Part shown: one piece after another, positions 33,916-42,293 of the stretch
Layout of the letters: every line of letters begins with the position of its first letter
How positions within the stretch are numbered: position 1 is the first letter of the stretch
Source: Flavihumibacter profundi
GTDB taxonomy: Bacteria; Bacteroidota; Bacteroidia; Chitinophagales; Chitinophagaceae
NCBI RefSeq assembly: GCF_020076305.1
Contig: NZ_JAIQXE010000001.1
Location: forward strand, 1,302,001-1,366,000
Direction of reading: 5' to 3'
Length of the DNA: 64,000 nt
Made by a program: the position numbers and the translations under genes
Notes under the pieces: model-generated
Told to the model about the DNA's origin: nothing
Database searches by the model: none
Seen by the model: only the letters and a program-made list of their open reading frames with translations

Positions 33916-35079
33916 CTATCTTCCCCCTTGAATTGCTTTATTGATTACTGTTAAAAAGTCGCCCAATTTATCTGGTTCCAGCCATCTTGCCACAACTACG
34001 ATATCGTTTGGCTGGTCTATGACAATATAATTTCCACCAAAGCCATCAGCATAATAAATTTCTGAGGACAGGCCGGCAAATTCCTTGTCCCTATTTGTCC
34101 ACCATAACAATCCATATGATTTATTCGAAGGCGATCCTATACTAACGGCATTTACCCAATTCGATGAAATTACCTGTTGGTTTTTCCATTTTCCGTTTCT
34201 TAAGAATAAGAGTCCAAACCGTGCCTGATCCTGGGCACTAATAAATAAACCGCCGCCAAAATGACCGCCGCCACTTACCGATTGTATCATAATGCCATCG
34301 ATATTTATCCAGGAATTATCATAGCCATACCAGCGCCAGGTAGATGATGCGCCTATAGGATCCATAATTCTTTCTTTTAAAACAACAGGCAGCGGCTTTC
34401 GGAAAACCTGTAAAAGTGAATAAGCCAGCAGGTTCACCCTAACATCATTATACTCGAATTGTGTACCTGGTTCAAGTAGCTTGCGGTTCTTCCAGTCGTC
34501 GATTCCACCTGATTTTGGAGGCCTGTCGGCCCAATCGCATTGTCCAAACAGGCATCCTGACCAGTCTGAACTCTGGTTCAGTAGATGCCTCCAGGTAATC
34601 TTTGAATTGTGTTCACCCTCAAACTGGTCATCCCAAACATAGGATTTCACCTTATCATCTATATTTTGAATCAATTTGCTATCGAAGGCAAGGCCAGCCA
34701 CCGTAGATAGAAAACTTTTTGTTACGCTAAAAGTCATATCCACCCTATTAATATCACCCCATTGCGCAATTATATAGCCATGCCGCAATATAAGTCCGGC
34801 AGGTTTGCCTCTTGGTTTTGTTGGACCAACAATGGTATAATTCGGTTCATTCGCATAGGCCTTCAAGTTAGCAATGCGAAGGTCGTAATCGGTTTTTGTT
34901 TCATGGTTAAGTGCAAATTTAACAGCGCTATCCAGCCAGTGGGCATCAATATTTACTTCTGCAGGCTTTTTTGTTTGCCAGTTTTGATCAGGATAATAAT
35001 CCTGCTGGCAAAAGGCTGAACTGCTATAAAAAAGCACCTGAAATAGCAGTAGTATATTGAGAATTCGATTACATATCAT
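33916..35079 (-). CDS. Serine hydrolase, class C beta-lactamase family
   Basis: The 387-residue protein has a signal peptide ending near residue 24 (AFCQ), the nucleophile motif S118-V-T-K121 in 'TFSVTKSFLSTVAGLA', and a tyrosine motif near Y210 (Y-N-D in place of Y-x-N). 'SGGGHFGGGLFISAQDQARFGLLFL' is typical of the esterase/peptidase branch. It is likely a periplasmic esterase or D-aminopeptidase-like enzyme rather than a true beta-lactamase. A two-base gap separates it from the upstream membrane protein gene. Confidence 0.85.
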   Translation of the reverse strand: MICNRILNILLLFQVLFYSSSAFCQQDYYPDQNWQTKKPAEVNIDAHWLDSAVKFALNHETKTDYDLRIANLKAYANEPNYTIVGPTKPRGKPAGLILRHGYIIAQWGDINRVDMTFSVTKSFLSTVAGLAFDSKLIQNIDDKVKSYVWDDQFEGEHNSKITWRHLLNQSSDWSGCLFGQCDWADRPPKSGGIDDWKNRKLLEPGTQFEYNDVRVNLLAYSLLQVFRKPLPVVLKERIMDPIGASSTWRWYGYDNSWINIDGIMIQSVSGGGHFGGGLFISAQDQARFGLLFLRNGKWKNQQVISSNWVNAVSIGSPSNKSYGLLWWTNRDKEFAGLSSEIYYADGFGGNYIVIDQPNDIVVVARWLEPDKLGDFLTVINKAIQGGR

Positions 35080-35081
35080 AT

Positions 35082-35483
35082 TTAGGTATTAGCATTTTTT
35101 TCTATAGCAGGACTGCGAAATAATATTCTAGCAAATAATACAGCTAAAAGACAGTACCCAAAAGTAATCGCCCAAATAGCAGAAGGCAAATCGTGGTGTC
35201 TGAGTACAGCTTTTAACAAAGCCAGGGAACCAATAGCAAAATGGGTGAAATTGGCCACTGCCAAAGGCCTGTTATAAATACCACCAATAATACTCCCCTT
35301 TGCCATCCAGTTAAGCATAGCAAAAGCAAAGAAAAGGGCGCCTGTTATTTGCAGTAACAAATGAAATATTGGCGAATTATCCACCACCAAAAAATGGCTG
35401 ATTTCTTCAGGGAGAAAACTCAGGCTAATACCGACAACTGCAAGCAGGATTGCACTTAAGGTTAAGATAATTCTAGTGTTCAT
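35082..35483 (-). CDS. Small four-helix inner-membrane protein
   Basis: The 133-residue product has four hydrophobic segments: about 5-24, 40-60, 75-95 and 105-125. It looks like the small DoxX/DUF4345-like membrane proteins common in Bacteroidota, but no defining motif is visible. It lies in a same-strand series with the lipoprotein gene upstream and the serine hydrolase gene two bases downstream, so co-expression is likely. Confidence 0.6.
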   Translation of the reverse strand: MNTRIILTLSAILLAVVGISLSFLPEEISHFLVVDNSPIFHLLLQITGALFFAFAMLNWMAKGSIIGGIYNRPLAVANFTHFAIGSLALLKAVLRHHDLPSAIWAITFGYCLLAVLFARILFRSPAIEKNANT

Positions 35484-35504
35484 TTTTCTTTTTATTCTAA
35501 TTAC

Positions 35505-36212
35505 TCAATTCAGTGCAATGCCTACTATAAATCCTATCCAGGGTTTATTGTTATAAATCCAAACCTTCCTATCGGAACTCAATAAATAATCAAAACCAGT
35601 AGAAATCCCGAAACTCGCCACATCCGTTTCAATGAATCCAGCCAGGCCATATTGTATGATCATGCCATTATATTCATTTGATACCGCATTTCGTGTGGAA
35701 AAAGGACTAACTGTTGCGGTGCCGGGGCCTAAAAAAAAACCAAAATCATAGCCCCTATTAATTACCTCATATTGGCATTTACCCAGTGGATTCATTTTAC
35801 TATTTATATAATAGGTATCATGACGCCATCCTGCATATAAAGCAGCATTAAAATCAACTGTCAGTTGAGCCGGAAGCCCATAAATACCAGGTCGGAATTT
35901 CATCAGGTTGCTGGTAATATCAATATCCAGGCTTTTCTTAATAAACTTCATGGGAAAGTGACAAAGGCTATCAGAAACGGCAAGCGAGATAGTTGCTAAT
36001 ACTTTATTATCCAAAAAGTTTTCAGCAGGTTTATACACCGTAACATTATCACCGGAAACATCAACATACACTTTATCGGTTTTTTTATCGCCGGATTTCA
36101 GGTTATAGTAATTACTATTAAAGCCATGTTTTGATGATTTTTCTACAACGCTACAGGAGTATAGGAAAAAAATGCCTGTAAAAGGAATGATATGTTTAGC
36201 TAATATATGCAT
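35505..36212 (-). CDS. Hypothetical lipoprotein
   Basis: The 235-residue product has a hydrophobic N-terminus ending in a LYSC lipobox (C20). The C-terminal half has alternating glycine and aromatic patterns ('YDFGFFLGPGTATVSPF', 'GLAGFIETDVASFGISTGFDYLL') that resemble outer-membrane barrel strands, and the protein ends in 'WIGFIVGIALN'. No family recognised. It lies 16 bases after the DUF1349-like gene on the same strand. Confidence 0.6.
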   Translation of the reverse strand: MHILAKHIIPFTGIFFLYSCSVVEKSSKHGFNSNYYNLKSGDKKTDKVYVDVSGDNVTVYKPAENFLDNKVLATISLAVSDSLCHFPMKFIKKSLDIDITSNLMKFRPGIYGLPAQLTVDFNAALYAGWRHDTYYINSKMNPLGKCQYEVINRGYDFGFFLGPGTATVSPFSTRNAVSNEYNGMIIQYGLAGFIETDVASFGISTGFDYLLSSDRKVWIYNNKPWIGFIVGIALN

Positions 36213-36228
36213 GAAAGAATGCTGTTTA

Positions 36229-36906
36229 TTATTCGCCCAAATAAGGGTCCTTTATTTTTTTTGCCTGGTATTTCACGTTGGCAATTTTCACTGTGCATTT
36301 CGGACCGGTTGGTGACTGCGCCAGGAAACCCACTTTAAACCCGGGTTTCGCATCAAACTGGAAATGCCTTACCAGGAACCATTTTATACCATCCATGGAA
36401 TAATATAAAGTAATAACATTACCAGCCCTGGCCATTTTATAAAACACTTTATTGGAAGGAATTTCCACAGAATTACAATCATCGGAGAAATCATTGGTCA
36501 CAACGCTCACAACCCTGTGGGCGCCTGTATAATCCTTCTCAAAACAGAACTTGATCCAGTGAACACTATCGCTAATTAATACGATAGCACCACCATCCCA
36601 CTTATAATTGAAGGCATGCTCAATTGATGCGACCAAAACAAAATCGTTATCAGGTTCAAAAAGCAGTTTTGGTGCGTTGTCAGTATTATAGGTAACATTG
36701 GGATCCCTGAACATGTCGGTTTTTTCACCGGCTTCAATAGTCAGGCTGTTGCCGGAAACAGAAAAACGCGCAGGTATGTTGTTCCAGTAAAGTTTATGGG
36801 GAATGGGTGCAAAACTGATAGAATCGGGAACTTGCGCCTTCATATGATCCTGATTAAGCTGGATGAATAAGAATACCACCAAAAATCGGAAGAATTTATT
36901 TTTCAC
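36229..36906 (-). CDS. DUF1349 concanavalin-A-like secreted protein
   Basis: The 225-residue protein starts at GTG (36904-36906), supported by a signal peptide ending near residue 24 (MKAQ). The mature part is a jelly-roll/concanavalin-A-like DUF1349 domain: 'AGEKTDMFRDPN', 'DGGAIVLISDSVHWIKFCFEKD' and 'KVGFLAQSPTG'. The family includes sugar-binding or glucan-acting lectin-like domains. Periplasmic; function unknown. It leads the minus-strand series that ends with the serine hydrolase. Confidence 0.78.
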   Translation of the reverse strand: MKNKFFRFLVVFLFIQLNQDHMKAQVPDSISFAPIPHKLYWNNIPARFSVSGNSLTIEAGEKTDMFRDPNVTYNTDNAPKLLFEPDNDFVLVASIEHAFNYKWDGGAIVLISDSVHWIKFCFEKDYTGAHRVVSVVTNDFSDDCNSVEIPSNKVFYKMARAGNVITLYYSMDGIKWFLVRHFQFDAKPGFKVGFLAQSPTGPKCTVKIANVKYQAKKIKDPYLGE

Positions 36907-37058
36907 GATAATTATTGCATTAATAATTCAATAACATTGCCCTTGGGTAGAAATCCAATTTCAAAACCGAAAATATTTCTTTTTCTCACCATTCAGGGGA
37001 ATACTTTAAAAGGGTAATTGATCTACCTTAACAATGAATTTTTATAAAACCGGAATTA

Positions 37059-38126
37059 ATGGATGCGGATATTTCAGGAACAGCCTTTATACTCAGCGGT
37101 GGACTCTTACAGGAATCGGATGCCAAGACCACCCATGGCCTTTTACGAGGTTCAGAAAGATTTAAAATTACCGCAGTAATTGATCCGAAACATGCCGGGC
37201 GGGATGCAGGAGAAGTGCTGGATGGCCGCCACAGGTCGATCCCTGTAATGGCTACCATTGCAGAAGCCCTGGTTAAATTGCCCAAACCCGATTTTTGCAT
37301 TATTGGTGTGGCAACAGTTGGCGGCGTACTTCCTCCTGCCCTTGCTGATACTGTTCAACTTGCCCTTAAGGAGGGCATCTCTATAGTTAACGGGTTGCAT
37401 GACTACCTGAATGAACGGCCGGAAATGGCAGCATTGGCTGCTGCATCCGGAGCCATCCTGATTGATGTGAGGAAACCCAAAAAAAGGGCCAACCTGCATT
37501 TCTGGACGGCAGAAATTTTCCAAGTCCCTTGCCCCATCATTGCCGTCTTAGGAATGGATTGCGCAATGGGCAAAAGAACAACCGCCCGGTTGATCAGGGA
37601 TGCCTGCAGGAAAGCAGGACTCACCACGGAGATGATCTATACCGGCCAAACTGGCTGGATGCAGGGGAACCGCTATGGTTTTATATTTGATTCAACGCTG
37701 AATGATTTTGTAACCGGTGAACTGGAATACGCCATTCTTTCGGCCTACAAAAATGAAAAAACAGACCTTATTTTACTGGAAGGCCAATCTTCCTTAAGGA
37801 ATCCAAGCGGGCCCTGCGGACCAGAATTCATGGTTTCCGGAAATGCCCGCCATGTGGTTTTAATACATGAGCCCAAGCGGGAATACTTTGACTACGACCA
37901 AAACTGGGGAAGGATTCCTACGGTTGAAAGTGAAATAGAATTAATCAATAAATATGGCTCAACTGTAATAGCACTCGCAATAAATACCACAGGTTGCAGC
38001 GAAGAAGAAGCCAGGAAATTCCAGGCGGAATATGCCCGTCGATCAGGCATTCCAGTTATACTTCCTTTGCAGGACGGTGTGGAAAGCTTATTGCCAGTTT
38101 TGCAGGCCCTGATCCAAAAACACTAA
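37059..38126 (+). CDS. DUF1611 protein, D-glutamate N-acetyltransferase (DgcN)-like
   Basis: The 355-residue protein has a Rossmann-like N-terminal part and a P-loop C-terminal part whose phosphate loop is 'GMDCAMGKRTTA' (165-176). 'LILLEGQSSLRNPSGPCGPEF' is a family hallmark. DUF1611 proteins were recently shown, as DgcN, to N-acetylate D-glutamate, followed by racemisation of N-acetyl-D-glutamate by an enolase-superfamily enzyme, DgcA. Here an enolase-superfamily gene follows after 25 bases and a PLP enzyme after that, which supports a D-amino-acid role. The exact substrate is inferred. Cytosolic. Confidence 0.8.
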   Translation: MDADISGTAFILSGGLLQESDAKTTHGLLRGSERFKITAVIDPKHAGRDAGEVLDGRHRSIPVMATIAEALVKLPKPDFCIIGVATVGGVLPPALADTVQLALKEGISIVNGLHDYLNERPEMAALAAASGAILIDVRKPKKRANLHFWTAEIFQVPCPIIAVLGMDCAMGKRTTARLIRDACRKAGLTTEMIYTGQTGWMQGNRYGFIFDSTLNDFVTGELEYAILSAYKNEKTDLILLEGQSSLRNPSGPCGPEFMVSGNARHVVLIHEPKREYFDYDQNWGRIPTVESEIELINKYGSTVIALAINTTGCSEEEARKFQAEYARRSGIPVILPLQDGVESLLPVLQALIQKH

Positions 38127-38151
38127 CCTTACCCTGAGAGCAGCGCAGATT

Positions 38152-39219
38152 ATGAAAATCAGTAAAATAAATGCTTTCCGTATGAATATGGCCCTTACCA
38201 AGCCATATACAATTGCTTTCGAAACAACTTCATCGGTTGAAAATGTTTTCCTGGAAATAACACTCGACAATGGCATTACGGGTATCGGCGCTGCCAGTCC
38301 ATCTGTTCATGTGATCCGGGAATCAGTTGATGATTGCATTTCTAACCTTCAATCTGACGCAATGCAGCAGTTTGTTGGCCGCGATATCAGGGCCTTCAGG
38401 AAAATGATTATTGAAAGCGAGGCCTTATTCCCAAGGTATTCTGCAACAAGAACAGCCATTGATATCGCATTGCACGATGCATTTGGAAAATTACTGGGCA
38501 TACCCATTGTAGATTTTTATGGCCGCCGGCAACATTCCCTGCCAACATCAGTAACTATTGGCATTATGAATGTTGAAGATACCCTGGCGGAAGCAAGTGC
38601 ATTCAAACAAATGGGATTTACAATACTAAAAATAAAGACAGGCCTTAACCTGGATGAAGATATTGAACGCTGCATAAAAGTCAGGGAGCGATTCGGGGAA
38701 TATTTTAAAATAAGGGTGGATGCCAACCAGGGATATACTGCGCAGCAAACCATTGCCTTTGTGGAAGCCACAAAATCAGTTGTGATTGAACTGGTCGAAC
38801 AACCGATGCCTGTTGGAACAGAAGCGGAAATGCAGCGACTGCCTGAAGCGACCAGGGAATATATTGCCTGTGATGAATCCCTGAAAGATGCACGTTCAGC
38901 ATTATCTTTAGCCCTGCCTCCCAAAACCTGCGGGATATTTAATATCAAGCTGATGAAATGCGGAGGCCTATCAGGCGCTTTTGAAATTGCAACGATTGCA
39001 CGGGCTGCAGGAATTGATTTATTCTGGGGATGTTTTGATGAAAGTATTGTAAGCATTACAGCGGCCCTGCATGCAGCATTGGCTTGTGAGAATACCTGCT
39101 ATCTTGATTTGGATGGCAGCCTGGACCTTGCAGAAGACCTTGTAACCGGCGGATTTATTTTAGAAAATGGTGCCATGCGAACAAGCGATGGCGCTGGTTT
39201 TGGATATAAAAAATTATAA
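38152..39219 (+). CDS. Enolase-superfamily dipeptide epimerase / N-acyl amino acid racemase-like (DgcA-like)
   Basis: The 355-residue protein has the capping domain plus a modified TIM barrel of the muconate-lactonising subgroup. The acid-base lysines are K160 and K162 in 'LKIKTG' and K266 in 'NIKLMKCGG'. Metal ligands are D190 (DAN), E216 (VEQP) and D241 (CDES). This residue set is that of L-Ala-D/L-Glu epimerases. Following a DUF1611 gene, it may instead racemise N-acetyl-D-glutamate as DgcA does. Both are alpha-carbon epimerisations of glutamate derivatives, linking it to peptidoglycan-derived D-amino acids. It is five bases ahead of the next gene. Confidence 0.9.
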   Translation: MKISKINAFRMNMALTKPYTIAFETTSSVENVFLEITLDNGITGIGAASPSVHVIRESVDDCISNLQSDAMQQFVGRDIRAFRKMIIESEALFPRYSATRTAIDIALHDAFGKLLGIPIVDFYGRRQHSLPTSVTIGIMNVEDTLAEASAFKQMGFTILKIKTGLNLDEDIERCIKVRERFGEYFKIRVDANQGYTAQQTIAFVEATKSVVIELVEQPMPVGTEAEMQRLPEATREYIACDESLKDARSALSLALPPKTCGIFNIKLMKCGGLSGAFEIATIARAAGIDLFWGCFDESIVSITAALHAALACENTCYLDLDGSLDLAEDLVTGGFILENGAMRTSDGAGFGYKKL

Positions 39220-39224
39220 GCAGT

Positions 39225-40334
39225 ATGAACTGGTATGAAGCAACAAATATTAACGAGGTAGACTCTCCGGCACTGTTGATCTATCCCGATCGCGTAGCAC
39301 AAAATATTGCCACTATGATTAAATGGGTTGGCGGGGATGCCAGCCGATTGGTGCCCCATGTAAAAACCCATAAAACAAGTGAGATCATTCAAATGCAACT
39401 TGCAGCCGGCATTGAACGATTTAAATGCGCCACCATTGCAGAATTGGAAATGTGCCTTACTGCTGGGGCTAACTGGGTGCTGATGACATACCAGCTTACC
39501 GGCCCTAAAATTGACCGGTTTATCAGGCTTGTACAATTATTCCCGAATGCCAGGATTAGTTCCTTAGTTGACAACCTGCAATCAGCAAAGGTGCTGGCTG
39601 CAGCTTTTGAAAAACAGGGTTTAAAAGGAGAAACCTACCTGGATATAAATAATGGGTTCAACCGGACCGGGCTTTTATTGGATGAATATACATTTCCAGT
39701 TTACCAGGAAATATCCGCCATAAAAAGCCTTGAACTAAAAGGCCTTCATATATATGACGGACATATTCGCAACAATGAAGTAGAGCAGAGAACCCAGCAA
39801 AGTAACCAGTTCTTTGAACCGGTATATTCACTCATGGGTCAAATTACAGCAGCAGGATTTCCTGAGCCGGAAATCATAACCGGAGGCTCCCCAACTTTCA
39901 CGCCTGCGGCAATGCGAAAAAATTTTTATTGCAGTCCGGGTACTACCCTGCTATGGGATTGGGGATATTCGAAGACTGTGCCGGAATTACCGGTACAATG
40001 GGCAGCGGTGCTGTTAACCAGGATCATTTCGAAGCCGAAACCAGGCTATATTACTACTGACCTCGGGCACAAATCCGTAGGGTCAGAAAATCCAATAGAC
40101 AAGCGGGTTTTATTCCTGAACCTTTCCGATTACACCATAAAAATGCAAAGTGAAGAACACCTGGTGGCAGAAGTGAAGGATTGGGATAAACTGGAAGTAG
40201 GTGATGTCCTGTACGGAATACCTTACCATGTATGCCCGACAGTAGCTTTATACGATACCGCCAATATAATACGGGATAACAAGTGGGTGGAAGATTGGTC
40301 GGTTATTGCAAGGAAAAGGAAGATCACCATTTAA
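39225..40334 (+). CDS. D-threonine aldolase/D-serine dehydratase-family PLP enzyme
   Basis: The 369-residue fold-type III enzyme has an alanine-racemase-like N-terminal barrel and a D-serine-dehydratase-like C-terminal domain. The PLP lysine is K47 in 'VPHVKTHKT'; the metal-binding pair is H335-x-C337 in 'YHVCPTVAL'. Members cleave D-threonine-type beta-hydroxy amino acids or dehydrate D-serine or D-3-hydroxyaspartate, using PLP and a divalent metal. It is the third gene of the D-amino-acid trio, and its place next to DgcN/DgcA-like genes is unusual. Cytosolic. Confidence 0.9.
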   Translation: MNWYEATNINEVDSPALLIYPDRVAQNIATMIKWVGGDASRLVPHVKTHKTSEIIQMQLAAGIERFKCATIAELEMCLTAGANWVLMTYQLTGPKIDRFIRLVQLFPNARISSLVDNLQSAKVLAAAFEKQGLKGETYLDINNGFNRTGLLLDEYTFPVYQEISAIKSLELKGLHIYDGHIRNNEVEQRTQQSNQFFEPVYSLMGQITAAGFPEPEIITGGSPTFTPAAMRKNFYCSPGTTLLWDWGYSKTVPELPVQWAAVLLTRIISKPKPGYITTDLGHKSVGSENPIDKRVLFLNLSDYTIKMQSEEHLVAEVKDWDKLEVGDVLYGIPYHVCPTVALYDTANIIRDNKWVEDWSVIARKRKITI

Positions 40335-40350
40335 GGCGGCCAGCAGGTAA

Positions 40351-40746
40351 TCAATGGAACTGATGCCTGAACAAAGGCCGCACTGTAAACCAGGCCAATG
40401 CCGGAAAGAATACCATTGGAACTGCAAGCCCCGGAAATAATTCCGGGAACTTCACTTCCAATGGTAAGCTAATGCTCAACGGAACCATGATACTGGCAAA
40501 GCTGAGGATAGAGAAGATAAAATTAAATACGATCTCTCCTTTGGTTTTCAACCATCTTGTCAGTCCATAATAAATGAATGAAAATACCATACATACTAAA
40601 ACGCTTATCCCAATTATGCTCTTCCAGTTAAGCACGCGGGAATAATCCGTTTCCGTTGCGAAAAAATATATCCTGTTGTATATTATTCCCGCCAAAGCGG
40701 CCAATACACTGGCAACGAAAGCCTGTTGAAATATCTTCTTATACAT
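40351..40746 (-). CDS. Hypothetical four-helix membrane protein
   Basis: From ATG 40746 the product is 131 residues with about four hydrophobic segments ('AFVASVLAALAGIIY', 'SIIGISVLVCMVFSFIYYGL', 'NFIFSILSFASIMVPLSISL', 'VPMVFFPALAWF'). An upstream ATG at 40782 would overlap the yceI-like gene by 29 bases and was rejected. No family assigned. It follows the yceI-like gene after seven bases, so the two are probably co-transcribed. A degraded stretch resembling its C-terminus lies near 41425-41575. Confidence 0.65.
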   Translation of the reverse strand: MYKKIFQQAFVASVLAALAGIIYNRIYFFATETDYSRVLNWKSIIGISVLVCMVFSFIYYGLTRWLKTKGEIVFNFIFSILSFASIMVPLSISLPLEVKFPELFPGLAVPMVFFPALAWFTVRPLFRHQFH

Positions 40747-40753
40747 ATATTTA

Positions 40754-41278
40754 TCAGTTCGTAACAGGAACAGTAATATCAAGGGTGAATTTCTGCGCTC
40801 CGTGGTTTGGCTCAGCGGTATTAATATTATAGTCCATACGGTTTACTTCAAAGCTGCCTTTAAAAGTATTGGCTTCAAATACGAAAGGGATAACCACTTC
40901 TTTCTGGACACCATGCATATCAATTGTACCCTTTGCCTCAAATCCGCTGGCTGTTTTAACTATTGAGGATGAGGTGAATTTAATTACCGGGTACTTTTCG
41001 GCATCAAACCACATGGCGCTTTTGGCATGTGTATTTTTCATCCCATTTCCTGTATTAATTGTCGCCACATCAATGGTAACGTCAAATTTCGAGCCTGCAA
41101 GGTCATTAGGATCAAACTTCACTACACCTTTCAACCCTTTAAATTCACCTGATGGATCACCACCAGAAAATTTAATGGAATAGTTGTCACCGATTTTCCA
41201 GTCCTGTGCCAGTTTCACTGTAAATGCGGAAGCCACAATAAGCAAGGTTGCAGCAAGTGGGTAAATCAATTTTTTCAT
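40754..41278 (-). CDS. YceI-family periplasmic lipid-binding protein
   Basis: The 174-residue protein has a signal peptide (about 1-22) and the YceI lipocalin-like barrel: 'DWKIGDNYSIKFSG', 'GLKGVVKFDPNDLAGSKFDVTIDV', 'HAKSAMWFDAEKYPVIKFTSS' and 'KGTIDMHGVQKEVVIPF'. YceI proteins bind polyisoprenoid or other lipids in the periplasm. The membrane protein gene follows. Confidence 0.93.
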   Translation of the reverse strand: MKKLIYPLAATLLIVASAFTVKLAQDWKIGDNYSIKFSGGDPSGEFKGLKGVVKFDPNDLAGSKFDVTIDVATINTGNGMKNTHAKSAMWFDAEKYPVIKFTSSSIVKTASGFEAKGTIDMHGVQKEVVIPFVFEANTFKGSFEVNRMDYNINTAEPNHGAQKFTLDITVPVTN

Positions 41279-41611
41279 GCCGTAATATTTTAAATAAATA
41301 ATATTGGTACAAACTAATATTTTTTGATTTCACCCTTGCAGAAATGCGGTTAACCCCGACAATTAACAGCCAAATCGGTAAAATTCCGAGATGAAAGGTT
41401 CTGTAAAAAACGGAACTTGCTAAAAATTATTTTTCCGCACTTGCGGGTGAAATGGCAGGTACTTGGGTAATGCGGCAGAACAATACCATTGGAAAAGTTC
41501 AGGGAAGAGCAATCCGGCGGCCGGGTTTGCCGATACCGCCAGGGATGCAGTTCCTGAAATGAACAGCATGAACCCTATCACATATTAGTGTATAGTTGTG
41601 ATTTTTTAAAG
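41279..41611. other. Intergenic region with a possible gene remnant
   Basis: These 333 bases lie between the dinB-like gene and the yceI-like gene. No intact gene is seen. On the minus strand, about 41425-41575, broken frames recall the C-terminus of the membrane protein at 40351-40746: one frame has FPELF and another has a P-M-V-L-F phrase. Both loci share AATACCATTGGAA on the plus strand. This could be a degraded duplicate; the similarity is weak. Confidence 0.3.
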
Positions 41612-42058
41612 TCAGGCATCCAGCAACCTACGGTGGTAATTGATTTGGCCCAGGTGGTACGATAAATGCGTAGCCAGGTGTACCATAAAATATTCAGTGG
41701 ACATTTCCTTCTCAAATACCTTCAAAGGATATTCCTTTTGCAGGTCTTCTTCATTCAACTTATCAAGGGATTCATTAACCATAAGAATTGTGTAGCCAAT
41801 TTTTTTCAGTAATTCACTGCGCGGAATATCTTTTAAAGAAAATTCAAGGTCACGATTCCGCAGATAGTTTGTTTTCCCGATTTCGGCACCGATATAGGTA
41901 TTTAGATTCCCGACCAGGTGCAAACAAAGATTCCCGGCAGAATTGGAAATACTATTATCAACCTTCCAGATAATTGATTCATTGCGATATGCAGAAATTT
42001 CTGCTGTCAATTTATGCAGGTCGCGATTGATAAGTGTCCTGATAATTTCAATCAACAT
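41612..42058 (-). CDS. DinB-like (DUF1572) four-helix protein
   Basis: The 148-residue protein is a four-helix bundle of the DinB/YfiT superfamily. Likely metal histidines are in 'GNLCLHLVGNLN' near residue 50 and 'HLATHLSYHLGQINYHRRLL' at the C-terminus. Members include bacillithiol- and mycothiol-dependent transferases and damage-induced proteins; the substrate is unknown. Cytosolic. Upstream lies a decayed VOC gene. Confidence 0.85.
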   Translation of the reverse strand: MLIEIIRTLINRDLHKLTAEISAYRNESIIWKVDNSISNSAGNLCLHLVGNLNTYIGAEIGKTNYLRNRDLEFSLKDIPRSELLKKIGYTILMVNESLDKLNEEDLQKEYPLKVFEKEMSTEYFMVHLATHLSYHLGQINYHRRLLDA

Positions 42059-42095
42059 ATACTAATCTGATGTTTTGCAAAATAAGTTCATCTAT

Positions 42096-42290
42096 CTACA
42101 AGTCGGCTAACCTCCATTGATGCCCCAGGGTTACCGGACTAAAATTATCATATTCGGGAGATTCACCACCCATCCTAAATCCAGGGGCATCGTTGGAAAG
42201 CATGGCTACAATATCCCATCAGGGCCTTCCAACTGCCTTTTGACTACTCCAAACAGAAAACCATGGAACGAGTTGGGCATTAATGGTCAT
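42096..42290 (-). pseudogene. Decayed VOC (PhnB/glyoxalase-like) gene
   Basis: A minus-strand frame starts with ATG at 42290 and reads 'MTINAQLVPWFSV' with a following 'SSQKAV', the usual opening of PhnB-type VOC proteins. It then hits TGA at about 42219-42221 and continues in the same frame as 'DIVAMLSNDAPGFRMGGESP' and 'EYDNFSPVTLG', the usual middle of the same family. Between the two, the helix region (FYxxAFG) is missing, while an adjacent frame reads 'LEGPDG'. This fits an internal deletion plus a frameshift. The second half of the protein is absent; the frame ends at TAG 42096. Confidence 0.75.
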
Positions 42291-42293
42291 GGC

